Source: Gammaproteobacteria bacterium HGW-Gammaproteobacteria-2 (lineage in GTDB: Bacteria; Pseudomonadota; Gammaproteobacteria; Xanthomonadales; Xanthomonadaceae). From it: a stretch of 36,114 nt of DNA. The stretch's first letter is position 1, and each line of letters starts with the position of its first letter. A program made the position numbers and the translations under genes. The stretch spans positions 1-36,114 of the forward strand of contig PGZE01000044.1 in the NCBI GenBank assembly GCA_002840015.1, written 5' to 3'. The notes under the pieces are model-generated. The model had not been told where the DNA came from, did not search any database, and was given only the letters and a program-made list of their open reading frames with translations. Of the stretch, positions 1 through 7,372 are shown one piece after another.

Positions 1-178
1 GCGCAGCGAAGCAGCCGCCGTCCAGAACTCGATTCAGCGCGATCCGACGCGCTTGACAGCAAGCCGTGTTGGCGAGATTGTGGGTGTCCCGCTTTCAGCC
101 GCCGTCCAGAACGCGATTCAGCGCGATCCGACGTGCTTGACAGCAAGCCGTGTTGGCGAGATTGTGGGTGTCCCGCTT
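1..178. repeat. Two tandem copies of an 84-base repeat
   Basis: Two near-identical copies lie at 12-94 and 96-178. Each starts CAGCCGCCGTCCAGAAC, contains a TTGACAGCAAGCC segment and ends GAGATTGTGGGTGTCCCGC. The second copy has a few substitutions. A third copy at 632-714 shares the 11-base flank GCGCAGCGAAG with the first. The final motif recurs at 717-734 and 4659-4676, and a reverse-complement-like version sits near 4312, so it is probably the REP-like end recognised by a RAYT transposase. There are no unique spacers, so this is not a CRISPR array. Confidence 0.75.
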
Positions 179-189
179 CCGCGCTTCCG

Positions 190-537
190 CAGATTGATAC
201 CAATATGCACACCGGCGAAGTCATCGCGCCGATTGCCGGTGTGGGCGGGCAGTGCGTGGTCGGCATCACAGCCACCGACTACCTGCAATTGCTCGATTGG
301 ACCGGCCGCCAAGTTCATCCGAACAAACGCGGCACGCTGACCGGCCCGCCGCCGCGCGCATTGCAGCGACTGGGCCACGATGCCGCACAATGGCCGCGTC
401 AGGTACTGGCGGTTGGCTCGGACTTTCATCGGGCTGTGGGCACCGCTGAAAACCTGATCGCGAAAGCGAGTGCCATGGGCCAGCGTTGGCTGCAAGGCAT
501 TGGTGCAGCACGACGGTTGTTGCAAGCGAACCACTGA
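190..537 (+). pseudogene. C-terminal remnant of a REP-associated (RAYT/IS200-like) transposase
   Basis: The frame ending at 537 encodes a stretch with the character of the C-terminal part of Xanthomonadaceae RAYT transposases: DYLQLLDWTGRQ, then PNKRG, then FHRAVGTAENL and GQRWLQGIGAARRLL. This is recognition from family memory, not a database match. The N-terminal catalytic part with the HUH and Tyr residues is missing: upstream the frame runs into the 84-base repeat, so no functional protein is expected. A separate N-terminal remnant lies at 4399-4557 in the same orientation but downstream, so the two pieces cannot come from one gene split by a simple insertion. They are more likely two decayed copies. 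Confidence 0.6.
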
Positions 538-620
538 GTCCCGTGCAATGTGCTTGGCACACGCGCAAGTCAACTACGCATCCATCCTGTGATATCAAGT
601 CGCCCGTGCGCGTATCGCAC

Positions 621-739
621 GCGCAGCGAAGCAGCCGCCGTCCAGAACTCGACTCAGCGCGATCCGACGCGCTTGACAGCAAGCCGTGTTGGCGAGATTG
701 TGGGTGTCCCGCTTCCGAGATTGTGGGTGTCCCGCTTCC
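621..739. repeat. Third copy of the 84-base repeat plus a partial copy
   Basis: Positions 621-714 match 1-94 almost base for base; one visible difference is GACTCAG for GATTCAG. It is followed at once by a shorter repeat of the terminal motif, GAGATTGTGGGTGTCCCG (717-734). With 1-178, these copies bracket the RAYT remnant at 190-537 in direct orientation, as if the transposase fragment and its flanks had been duplicated or mobilised together. Confidence 0.75.
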
Positions 740-854
740 GCATCCCGCTTCCGCACTGCGGACCCGTGCGATGCGAGGATTCCATGGCATTCGCTCTGCC
801 GGCCAGGAAAGGCTGCAAGCTTAGGCTGCCGAGATAGGCTGCAACATCGGAATA

Positions 855-972
855 ACACGATGATTCGTGTAGTATTTTTCTTACAAACAACGATCCTCGC
901 GCTGTGATAGGCTGCGGGAATACATGGCGATTCGTCGCCGACTAGAAGTTGGTCATGAGACTGACATGAGAC
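855..972 (+). promoter_or_regulatory. Inverted and direct repeats upstream of the nuclease gene
   Basis: The AT-rich segment before the gene at 984 contains a perfect inverted repeat, ACACGA-TGAT-TCGTGT (855-870), and an exact direct repeat, CATGAGAC-TGA-CATGAGAC (954-972). The direct repeat has an 11-base period and ends 11 bases before the start codon. Repeats with one-turn spacing next to a restriction gene could be operator half-sites, but no controller-protein gene is visible in the window. I could not identify clear -35 and -10 boxes here. Confidence 0.3.
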
Positions 973-983
973 AATAGCAAGAA

Positions 984-1817
984 ATGAAAATGCGAAATAG
1001 CAAACAATCATTAGCGCACGTTGCTGCCGACACAATAATTACGAGCACCCATGTAACAGTCGATGCCGTAAACGCATTTACCGAGCAAGTCTTTCACACC
1101 CGAGGAGGCCGGATTGGAAGCGGTATGGGTAGTGTTATTGAGGCACTGTGGGGGTTTCATTTAAACAGCATACTCAAGAGGGAAAAAGATATTCCCTATG
1201 AGCTGGGGTGGATTTACGGCCATGAGTATAATGATTTTGCGTGCATCCTTAGGGGACAGGATTGGAATCCAGAAACAAAAGACGGTGAGCTTTTCAGGGT
1301 TGAAGTTAAATCTATGGTTGCTTCGGCTGATGAATCAAAGGCACATTTTGATCGACTCCAACACGAATTTGCTGAAAATGAGTTGCTTGCGGTTTTTCTT
1401 TGGGATTGGAAAGTAATAGCTGACCAGCCGAAAAATGTTTATCCAGCTATTCTCGACTATTTCGTCGGCTACGCTTTACCTATTGCGAAATTGAGGGATG
1501 CGCTACACCTTGAACGAGGCGGGAGCTTTATCCAGAAAGGTAATTGTCCAGATGGTTGTACTATACAAAACTGCACCCATATTGGTGAGCCATTAAATGC
1601 GTCAGGGGTTCGTGAACGTCGCTCAGGTCCGGATTCTTCTAAAGGGGCGGGCGTGTCATATGCCGCAAATTTCGGCGGCATGCTGCGTATGCTGGGTTCG
1701 CGGGGCAAAAACGGGAAGGATATTCTGAAGAATGAATATGCTTCCGATCCAACCAAAGCGAGGTTCATTGATTTCATGGCGCGAAAATTTCCAAGAGTAG
1801 CCCGTGCAATTAAATGA
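984..1817 (+). CDS. Putative PD-(D/E)XK-type restriction endonuclease
   Basis: This 277-residue protein is not one I can assign to a named family. It looks like a PD-(D/E)XK nuclease: an acidic N-terminal helix (SVIEALWGFHL), then GHEYNDFACI with a candidate metal-binding Asp, and FRVEVKSM about 20 residues later, giving E-x-K. A Cys/His cluster around residues 190-202 (CPDGC, then CTIQNCTH) could bind zinc. There is no helicase or translocase domain, so it is far smaller than HsdR. The gene is AT-rich and converges on the specificity and methylase genes, leaving 20 bases between the two ends, so it is probably their restriction partner. ATG 984 has only a weak AAGAA upstream; ATG 990 is an alternative. 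Nuclease function is inferred. Confidence 0.6.
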   Translation: MKMRNSKQSLAHVAADTIITSTHVTVDAVNAFTEQVFHTRGGRIGSGMGSVIEALWGFHLNSILKREKDIPYELGWIYGHEYNDFACILRGQDWNPETKDGELFRVEVKSMVASADESKAHFDRLQHEFAENELLAVFLWDWKVIADQPKNVYPAILDYFVGYALPIAKLRDALHLERGGSFIQKGNCPDGCTIQNCTHIGEPLNASGVRERRSGPDSSKGAGVSYAANFGGMLRMLGSRGKNGKDILKNEYASDPTKARFIDFMARKFPRVARAIK

Positions 1818-1837
1818 ACGGCTCAAGAAAGTCGTTG

Positions 1838-2503
1838 TTAGTCAAACACCTCAGACATGACCTTCTGCCCTTCCTTAGTAAGCGCGTTGGCCTTTAACAG
1901 AAGTTCTCGCCTTTGTTTCCTGAAACGCTCAATTTTTGCGACACATTCCTCTTGAAATTTTAACGGAGGAACAGGGACACATATATTTAGTAAATCTTTC
2001 GAAGAAACGCGTGGCAAAGCGGCACCGGCTTGCAGTCTTGAGACAAGTTCCGTTACAGGGTCAGAAATAAGAATTTCGCGAAGAAATAAAGGCAATATGA
2101 ATTGGGTGTTTGCTTTGAGGACAATAAACTCTGTGGAGCAGAGTCCTTTGGTGTAGGGCGGTTCTACGTAGAACGCTTTTCTCAAGTAAGGACGAAGACG
2201 ACCGTAAAGAATATCTCCTTCTGTAAACACCTTAGATCGGGATCGAACTTGTTCACTAGTGACCATGAAAATGCCCTGTGACTCACCGGTTATTGGTTCA
2301 ACATTTTCAAGCCCTATATAATAAAATCCGTCTTGACCAAACTCAGACGGGTTCCTTGCGGCCTTGGACTCAATTACGACTTCAGCGAGTCGAACTAGCT
2401 TGAATTTTTCAGAGCTTAGTTCTGCATCTTCATGAACATGAAGATCGGCTCGCCATTTTCCGAGTTCGATTAGATCAGAGATAGGAACTGCTTTGGCTTT
2501 CAT
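1838..2503 (-). CDS. Restriction-modification specificity subunit, single target-recognition domain
   Basis: This 221-residue protein resembles HsdS. A region near residues 55-180 (FYYIGLENVEPITG, then GDILYGRLRPYLRKAF, and GLCSTEFIVLK) has the usual target-recognition-domain pattern. It is followed by ICVPVPPLKFQEE and a helical, charged C-terminus that would form the conserved dimerisation or methylase-binding coiled coil. Classical HsdS proteins have two such domains and are about twice as long, so this is a half-subunit. Two copies would have to dimerise and would then recognise a symmetric site. The ATG directly follows the TAA of the upstream methylase (TAAATG), with an AAGGAAGG-like ribosome site inside the methylase end, so the two are translationally coupled. 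Confidence 0.8.
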   Translation of the reverse strand: MKAKAVPISDLIELGKWRADLHVHEDAELSSEKFKLVRLAEVVIESKAARNPSEFGQDGFYYIGLENVEPITGESQGIFMVTSEQVRSRSKVFTEGDILYGRLRPYLRKAFYVEPPYTKGLCSTEFIVLKANTQFILPLFLREILISDPVTELVSRLQAGAALPRVSSKDLLNICVPVPPLKFQEECVAKIERFRKQRRELLLKANALTKEGQKVMSEVFD

Positions 2504-4195
2504 TTACCAGCCTTCCTTTTGCAAGAATCGTTTTGCTGTTTTTATAGCTTCCGCTATCTCTGAACCTTTCGTTTCACGTCCAGCCGCGTCATAACCAAGA
2601 TTGTCAACTCTAATCATGCATGCTTTCTGATTCTTCGGAAAATCTTCGCCAGCTCGTAGTTTTCTACCAAACAGTATACCGCTACGCACATTCGCCCCAA
2701 AAGGAGCGAAGGTTTCATTGGGAAGATCAATCACTATTCGTATAGCCAACTTACTCATGAGCCACTCTCTAACGTACTTGAGCGACTCCGCATTGAAGAT
2801 GCTTTCTGGTAATACAATGGCAATGCGACCTCCCGGCCGAAGAAACTCAATAGATCTTTCCAAACCTACTATTTCAAGAGGTACCTTTTTTCGCCCTTCA
2901 GCCAACGAAAATCTTGCTAGACCTGAGAATGCCTCGATTCCAAGAATTGAACCAAACGGCGGATTGGTCAAAACCAAATCAAAACTCTCTGGTTTCAGAT
3001 CAGGATAGTTTCGGAAATCCAATAGAGCATCTGTACAACGGATATTCGAGTGCCCGTCTCCGTTGAGTCGCATGTCGGTCATCGCTATACGGGTCATCCT
3101 ATCACTTTTCTCAATTCCATGAAGTTTTCCAAATGCAAACTCATGGTATTCCTTGGTGTGGTCTGGAGCCGTATGGCGAACATATGAAAGTGACTCTGTG
3201 AGAAAATGACCAGAGCCACAAAATGGATCTAAGATTAATTCGGAACTTGTGGGCGCTGTGATTTCTACCATCAGTTGACACACTTGCACCGGCGTAAAGT
3301 ACTGCCCCATACCTGAACGCACGGACTTGCCTAAGACTTTTTGGAAGGCGCGACCTTTCAGGTCAGTGTCTGATCGCGTCAAAGAAAACTCTTCAATGAG
3401 CTGGAAGGACTTTACTAATGCAGAACTGGAAAGAAAGATGGGTAGATCAAAGACTCCTCTAGAGCGTTCATATTCAGGAATTTTTAACCGAAAGACACGC
3501 AAGTCATAATTGATTGCTTCCCGATAGAGCGCGCGCAGACATGACGCATATTCCTCAACAGTGCCAAAGGATGCTGTAGTGATACGTGAAATGGGAAGTA
3601 TCGACTCTTGTTCTTCTAGATAAGACTTTAGATATAGAAGCTTGCAAAGTTCTTCGAGAGCAGCATCCGCGTGAAGCCCGTCAATGTCGCGCATTGCCGA
3701 ATGAATCTCGAAGAAGATGTTTTCGAGCTTATTGGTTATAGGAATTAAATTAACCGCTTGCGCGTTAGTTGGGGCTTGATATTCAGCGCCTTCTTCGAAT
3801 AAGCGAAATTCTCCGCCGGCCGAGCCCTTATAGTAATATTCGACGCTATGTACTGTTTCGAATTTGTCGTCTCGATAACGTCTTCTGAGAACTTCAAAAT
3901 ATTCATTGTCGTGAGAAAAGAACGCGACAATTCCTATTGTCTCTGTTGCAAGTGCATGATTTAATGCTTTATCTCGGATCTTCTTAGAAGGATTCGATGG
4001 GGTTGCGACAAAAAGGCAGAACGGCGCTCCTGGATAGACCTCGAAGCACAGCGCGCTTTGGCCGACATCAGAGTTATCGCCTCCAAGCAGGATAAATTGC
4101 GTGCGACCGTCAAAGTACGACGGCTTATAGAAGTACTTGTCGTCGAGAATTTCCCGCATTCTTCGAAGAGCTGGATTCTTGATTTGTTTCATCAT
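2504..4195 (-). CDS. N-6 adenine DNA methyltransferase (HsdM-like)
   Basis: The protein is an N6-adenine methylase of the HsdM/type I class. It has an SAM-binding motif DPFCGSGHFLTES and the catalytic motif DLVLTNPPFGS, preceded by the helical segment GKSVRSGMGQYFTPVQVC typical of HsdM. The first 150 or so residues are not methylase-like. They have an alternating strand/helix pattern (ALCFEVYPGAPFCLFVATPS) that recalls the HsdR_N nuclease fold without its E-x-K, which is only a structural guess. I prefer the ATG at 4195 (563 residues) or the adjacent 4192. The longer frame from TTG 4231 would run through a strong promoter, and ATG 4204 lies inside its -10 box. The gene is AT-rich and heads a two-gene unit with the specificity subunit. 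Confidence 0.82.
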   Translation of the reverse strand: MMKQIKNPALRRMREILDDKYFYKPSYFDGRTQFILLGGDNSDVGQSALCFEVYPGAPFCLFVATPSNPSKKIRDKALNHALATETIGIVAFFSHDNEYFEVLRRRYRDDKFETVHSVEYYYKGSAGGEFRLFEEGAEYQAPTNAQAVNLIPITNKLENIFFEIHSAMRDIDGLHADAALEELCKLLYLKSYLEEQESILPISRITTASFGTVEEYASCLRALYREAINYDLRVFRLKIPEYERSRGVFDLPIFLSSSALVKSFQLIEEFSLTRSDTDLKGRAFQKVLGKSVRSGMGQYFTPVQVCQLMVEITAPTSSELILDPFCGSGHFLTESLSYVRHTAPDHTKEYHEFAFGKLHGIEKSDRMTRIAMTDMRLNGDGHSNIRCTDALLDFRNYPDLKPESFDLVLTNPPFGSILGIEAFSGLARFSLAEGRKKVPLEIVGLERSIEFLRPGGRIAIVLPESIFNAESLKYVREWLMSKLAIRIVIDLPNETFAPFGANVRSGILFGRKLRAGEDFPKNQKACMIRVDNLGYDAAGRETKGSEIAEAIKTAKRFLQKEGW

Positions 4196-4234
4196 GACGG
4201 GCATCGTACAAGATATGACGGGCGTCGTCAAGAT
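4194..4234. repeat. Imperfect 20-21-base tandem repeat over the methylase promoter
   Basis: ATGACGGGCATCGTACAAG (from 4194) is followed directly by ATGACGGGCGTCGTCAAG (from 4215); both end in AT. The pair spans both the -35 and -10 boxes and the start codon of the methylase gene. This is a natural position for a repressor or autoregulatory methylase to bind, but it may be only a duplication. Confidence 0.5.
4203..4231 (-). promoter_or_regulatory. Sigma-70-type promoter of the methylase-specificity operon
   Basis: Read on the minus strand, TTGACG (4231-4226), a 17-base spacer and TACGAT (4208-4203) form a good sigma-70 promoter. The expected transcription start, about 7 bases further on, falls at roughly 4196, immediately before ATG 4195/4192. 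The transcript may therefore be leaderless or nearly so. Confidence 0.55.
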
Positions 4235-4311
4235 ATGGGACGCAATGAAAATGGTAGACGAAACAGTGGTTTAAGCGATTTTAGACAGAAATTGCCCAAC
4301 AAAGCGAAGCC

Positions 4312-4364
4312 CCGGACACCCAAGATTCCGAAATTTCCTACACGCCCGTGCGCGTTTTGCTGAC
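4312..4364 (+). repeat. REP-like flanking repeat, copy 1
   Basis: GGACACCCAAGATTCCG and the following 35 or so bases, through CCTACACGCCCGTGCGCG, match 4562-4616 at roughly four positions in five by eye, in the same orientation. The two copies bracket the N-terminal RAYT remnant. The first bases resemble the reverse complement of the GAGATTGTGGGTGTCCCG motif that ends the repeats at 1-178. Confidence 0.5.
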
Positions 4365-4398
4365 TGACGCATAGCGGTGAGCGCGTCATGCTGTGGCC

Positions 4399-4557
4399 AT
4401 GACGTATCCACGTAGCCAACTCGTTCCGCCCGGCTCGCCCGGCACTTACCACTGCGTTTCACGTTGTGTTCGTCGTGCGTTTTTGTGCGGTAAGGATCGT
4501 TACAGCGGTCAGTCGTTCGAGCACCGCCGCCAGTGGATCGAAGATCGTCTCCACCGA
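4399..4557 (+). pseudogene. N-terminal remnant of a RAYT/IS200-like transposase
   Basis: Starting at ATG 4399 the frame reads [19 protein letters not shown], then [12 protein letters not shown], then [18 protein letters not shown]. This is the characteristic N-terminus of Xanthomonadaceae REP-associated transposases. Homology stops near 4557, where the frame enters REP-like repeat sequence. The frame stays open by chance into the lytic transglycosylase gene, which is why a naive gene call gives one 641-residue protein. The fragment lacks the catalytic C-terminal half and is dead. It was identified from memory of the family. Confidence 0.65.
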
Positions 4558-4561
4558 AAAT

Positions 4562-4616
4562 CTCGGGACATACAAGATTCCGACATCTCCTACATGCCCA
4601 TGCGCGGTTTGCCCCT
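4562..4616 (+). repeat. REP-like flanking repeat, copy 2
   Basis: GGGACATACAAGATTCCGAC and the following bases, through CCTACATGCCCATGCGCG, form the partner of the repeat at 4312-4364. It begins exactly where the transposase homology ends. Confidence 0.5.
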
Positions 4617-4656
4617 GCTTGCCACCGGTTGGTTGTCGCCACACTTGTTGCCGGTT

Positions 4657-4706
4657 CGAGATTGTGGGTGTCCCGGTCCGTCCCGGTGTCCCGGTCCGTC
4701 CCTGCA
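4657..4706 (+). repeat. REP-like terminal motif followed by an 18-base tandem duplication
   Basis: GAGATTGTGGGTGTCCCG (4659-4676) is the motif that ends the repeats at 71-94, 155-178 and 691-714. It runs into two copies of TCCCGGTCCGTCCC at an 18-base period (4671 and 4689). Confidence 0.5.
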
Positions 4707-4836
4707 GGCCGCAGGCCGCAACCCGGGATCGCTTGGCAGCGACCTGCGCCCTTGCGGTCACCCATCATCACTCGCGCATCGGTTGCTCTGTGTTGCCAGC
4801 ACCGGTAGTCTGGCCGCCGTCTTGCCGGAGTTTGCC

Positions 4837-6318
4837 ATGCCTGTTTTTGCTCGCGTTGCGTTGCCGTTGTTGTTGCTGTTATCCGCCTGTGCCACCCATC
4901 CGACAAACAACGTGCAAGGTGGGCAGAATCCCCTCGATGAATCGGCAATTACGGCGTTGTATGCCCGTGTGGATGCGGCGGCGGAAGCGTACCGGGCCGC
5001 GTTGCAGCAGCTTGCAGGAGACGATCCGGCGCAGGGCAACGCTGGCGTAGCTGGTGCCACGGCACAGTTGCGCGATGCGGTGAGCCGCTGTGTCGCCGCC
5101 AGCGGTTGCGATGTGACACGGGTGGTGTCGGTCTACGATGCGCTGTTGCAGGAACGCGCGCAGGCGCTGGATGCGCAGAGTGAATCGTTTGTCGCGCTGC
5201 CTGCCGATGAGATCACCGCAGGCGAGGGCTTGGCGCAGGAACAATCGCCGCTGGTTGCCGATGTGCCTGAGTCGGGGCGTTCGGTGGCACTGCTCAATGG
5301 CCGCAATCTTTCCGAGATCATCGCCATGAAGGGCCCGGTCAAGGCCAGCCTCAATGAATGGCTGACCTGGATGCGCCCGAATCTGATCAGCGCCTGGGAA
5401 AACTACCAGTACATGCGTTATCTGATGTGGCCGGAGTACGAAAAGGCCGGCCTGCCCGAGGCGTTGCTGTTCGGCATTCTGGCCAAGGAGTCCGGTGGCC
5501 GGGTGCATGCGGTGTCGCGTGCCGGCGCCAGCGGCCCGTTGCAATTCATGTACAGCACCGGGCTGCGTTATGGGCTGGGCCAGGTCAATGGCTTCGATAC
5601 CCGGTTCGACCCGCAACTGTCGGCGCGCGCCAACGTGAGCTATCTGAACGATCGCTTTGCCGAGCTCAATCACAATCTGGAAATGGCGCTGGCTGCCTAC
5701 AACGGTGGCGAGGGCCGGGTGGGGCGCTTGTATCGCAGTAGCGGTGGCAAGGACTTCTGGAGCAGCGGCGTATACGGCAATCTGCCGCCGGAGACACGCG
5801 ATTACGTGCCGATGGTGCTGGCCGCGGCCTGGTTGTTCATGCATCCAGAGCAGTACGGTCTGGAGTTTCCCGAGGTCGATGCACGGCCGTCGACGCTGGT
5901 GCTGCAGCATGCCGGTTCGATCAATGAATTGGCGATCTGCCTGGGCAACGCAGGCAATCGCGATGGCTGGTTCCGGCCACTGCGCAATCTCAATCCGCGT
6001 TTCGAGGCACACACGATGATCGCGGAGGGTACCGAGTTGCGGGTGCCTGCGGTGGTGGTGCCGCTGTACCGTGATCGCTGTTTGAACGACGCAATTGCTG
6101 CGCAGGCCAAAGACATCGCCAGCGCCAACCGGGTACAGGCGAGCAAGGCAAGGCTGGCGGCGTATACCGTGCGCTCGGGCGATACCCTGGCCGGCATTGC
6201 GCGCAAGCACGGCTGTGGCAATCCGCGCAGCCTGGCGCAGGGCAATGCCATTCGCGGCCCGCAGTACCTGATCCGCCCTGGGCAGAAGCTGTCGCTGGCG
6301 ATGTGTCGCGGGCCGTAG
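4837..6318 (+). CDS. Lytic murein transglycosylase, lipoprotein, with C-terminal LysM
   Basis: This 493-residue envelope enzyme should cleave the MurNAc-GlcNAc bond of peptidoglycan with formation of 1,6-anhydroMurNAc. The N-terminus is a lipoprotein signal (PLLLLLSAC, lipid-modified Cys18). The SLT domain carries the catalytic Glu218 in [18 protein letters not shown], followed by GPLQFM and the AAYNGG motif near residue 288. A LysM domain closes the protein ([17 protein letters not shown], then [11 protein letters not shown]), as in MltD-like enzymes. The start at 4837 is chosen because GGAG lies 6 bases upstream and the signal peptide begins there. The longer frame upstream is transposase and repeat debris. 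A terminator-like hairpin follows. Confidence 0.88.
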   Translation: MPVFARVALPLLLLLSACATHPTNNVQGGQNPLDESAITALYARVDAAAEAYRAALQQLAGDDPAQGNAGVAGATAQLRDAVSRCVAASGCDVTRVVSVYDALLQERAQALDAQSESFVALPADEITAGEGLAQEQSPLVADVPESGRSVALLNGRNLSEIIAMKGPVKASLNEWLTWMRPNLISAWENYQYMRYLMWPEYEKAGLPEALLFGILAKESGGRVHAVSRAGASGPLQFMYSTGLRYGLGQVNGFDTRFDPQLSARANVSYLNDRFAELNHNLEMALAAYNGGEGRVGRLYRSSGGKDFWSSGVYGNLPPETRDYVPMVLAAAWLFMHPEQYGLEFPEVDARPSTLVLQHAGSINELAICLGNAGNRDGWFRPLRNLNPRFEAHTMIAEGTELRVPAVVVPLYRDRCLNDAIAAQAKDIASANRVQASKARLAAYTVRSGDTLAGIARKHGCGNPRSLAQGNAIRGPQYLIRPGQKLSLAMCRGP

Positions 6319-6336
6319 TCGGCTCGCCGCGATAGT

Positions 6337-6376
6337 GTTGCGGGCTGCCCATGACAGCCCCGTGAGCAACATTTTT
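6337..6376 (+). terminator. Rho-independent terminator-like hairpin
   Basis: GGGCTG (6342-6347) pairs with CAGCCC (6355-6360), and the outer GTTGC (6337-6341) pairs with GCAAC (6366-6370) across an asymmetric internal loop. ATTTTT follows. It sits directly after the transglycosylase gene. Confidence 0.5.
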
Positions 6377-6411
6377 ACCCATCGGTCGTGCAAGTCTGCT
6401 TCAATACCGGC

Positions 6412-6990
6412 ATGCTTCGTTCAACCCTCATGACTGGTGCGTTGCTCGCCGCGTTGCTGCTCGTTTCGGGCAGTGCAGCGGCCATGCGTTGCAGCGGTCG
6501 GATAGTGGATACCGGCGACTATGCGGTGCAGGTGCGCGAACGCTGCGGCGAACCCTACTGGGTCAGTGAGTTCAGCACGGTTCTGGTGTACGGCGCTTAC
6601 GGACCGGTCGAGCAGCGTGCGGTGCAGGAAGTGCAGGATTGGTACTACAACTTTGGCAGCAGCAGGCTGGTACAACGGCTGGTGTTTGTCGATGGCCGTT
6701 TGCACCGTATCGATTCATTGGGCTATGGCCGCGCCCGCATCGGCACCGACTGCGGTGAGATTGCGTTTTTGCGGGGCACCCGTGAGGGTGAGCTGGTTTT
6801 GCGTTGCGGGTTGCCATTGGCGCGCTATAGCCGTTACGGTGATACCCGCTATTTCGACAGTTATGGCTACGGTGTCATCCAGCCATTGCGCTATGAAGAG
6901 TGGCATTATCCCGATCGAAGGGGGCGGATTCGTCTGGTGATCATGGTGGATGGGCGGATCGATCGTACCGAGACGATCGACCTGGATTGA
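6412..6990 (+). CDS. DUF2845 family exported protein
   Basis: A 192-residue protein with a clear Sec signal (MTGALLAALLLVSGSAAA) and a mature chain starting MRCSGRIVDTGDY. DUF2845 proteins contain the pattern seen here: RCG-type metal- or disulfide-capable Cys pairs (RERCGEPYW, and later LRCGLPLARY), W-Y-Y-N-F-G, and LVFVDGRLHRI. The half-motif appears twice (VQRLVFVDGRL and IRLVIMVDGRI), so it is an internally duplicated version. The function of the family is unknown to me. The start at ATG 6412 is preferred over the upstream GTG 6388, because the signal peptide then has normal length. No obvious ribosome site is visible. Confidence 0.75.
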   Translation: MLRSTLMTGALLAALLLVSGSAAAMRCSGRIVDTGDYAVQVRERCGEPYWVSEFSTVLVYGAYGPVEQRAVQEVQDWYYNFGSSRLVQRLVFVDGRLHRIDSLGYGRARIGTDCGEIAFLRGTREGELVLRCGLPLARYSRYGDTRYFDSYGYGVIQPLRYEEWHYPDRRGRIRLVIMVDGRIDRTETIDLD

Positions 6991-7036
6991 CCTGCGGGCA
7001 GGTTCTACTTGCCCTTGCGACCAATGGAGATGGCGC

Positions 7037-7372
7037 GTGGCGATTTTGGAGCTGGACGAATTGCAGGCGGGCATGGTGCTGGCCGCGGATGCCGAGCATG
7101 TGAGTGGCCGCGTGCTGTTGCGCAAAGGCGTGTGCCTCACTGACGACCACCTGCGAATATTCCGGCAATGGGGTGTCATTTCGGTTGATATCGAGGGCGT
7201 GGATGCGCCGGCCGGTATCGAAGAGCGGATGCAACAAATCGACCCTGAACGCCTGGCGCAGTTGCGCGAGCAATTGCAACGGCGCTTTCGACATGCCGAC
7301 ATGCAGCAGCCGGTGATTGCCGAACTGATGAGCTGGTGCCTTGAGAACGAGGCCGGGGATCAGTCGATATGA
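7037..7372 (+). CDS. Small DUF3391-like domain protein upstream of HDOD protein
   Basis: A 111-residue cytoplasmic protein with AILELDELQAGMVLAADA, GRVLLRKGVCLTDDHLRIFRQWG and VISVDIEG. This resembles the short N-terminal domain that precedes HD-GYP and HDOD proteins in other bacteria (DUF3391-like), here as a free-standing gene. Its biochemical role is unknown. GTG 7037 is preferred as the start, with GGAGA 5 bases upstream (7027-7031). The stop overlaps the ATG of the HDOD gene (ATGA), so they are translationally coupled and probably act together. Confidence 0.7.
   Translation: MAILELDELQAGMVLAADAEHVSGRVLLRKGVCLTDDHLRIFRQWGVISVDIEGVDAPAGIEERMQQIDPERLAQLREQLQRRFRHADMQQPVIAELMSWCLENEAGDQSI

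Noticed and set aside
1-178. CRISPR-like array
   Set aside because: The 84-base units are contiguous with no unique spacers, and there are no cas genes.
4393-6318. A single 641-residue protein from GTG 4393 to 6318
   Set aside because: The first part is a transposase remnant and repeat sequence; the lipoprotein signal and GGAG site place the real start at 4837.
4879-6393. 504-residue open frame antisense to the lytic transglycosylase
   Set aside because: GC-rich shadow frame with His/Arg/Gln-rich low-quality composition; the sense strand has clear family motifs.
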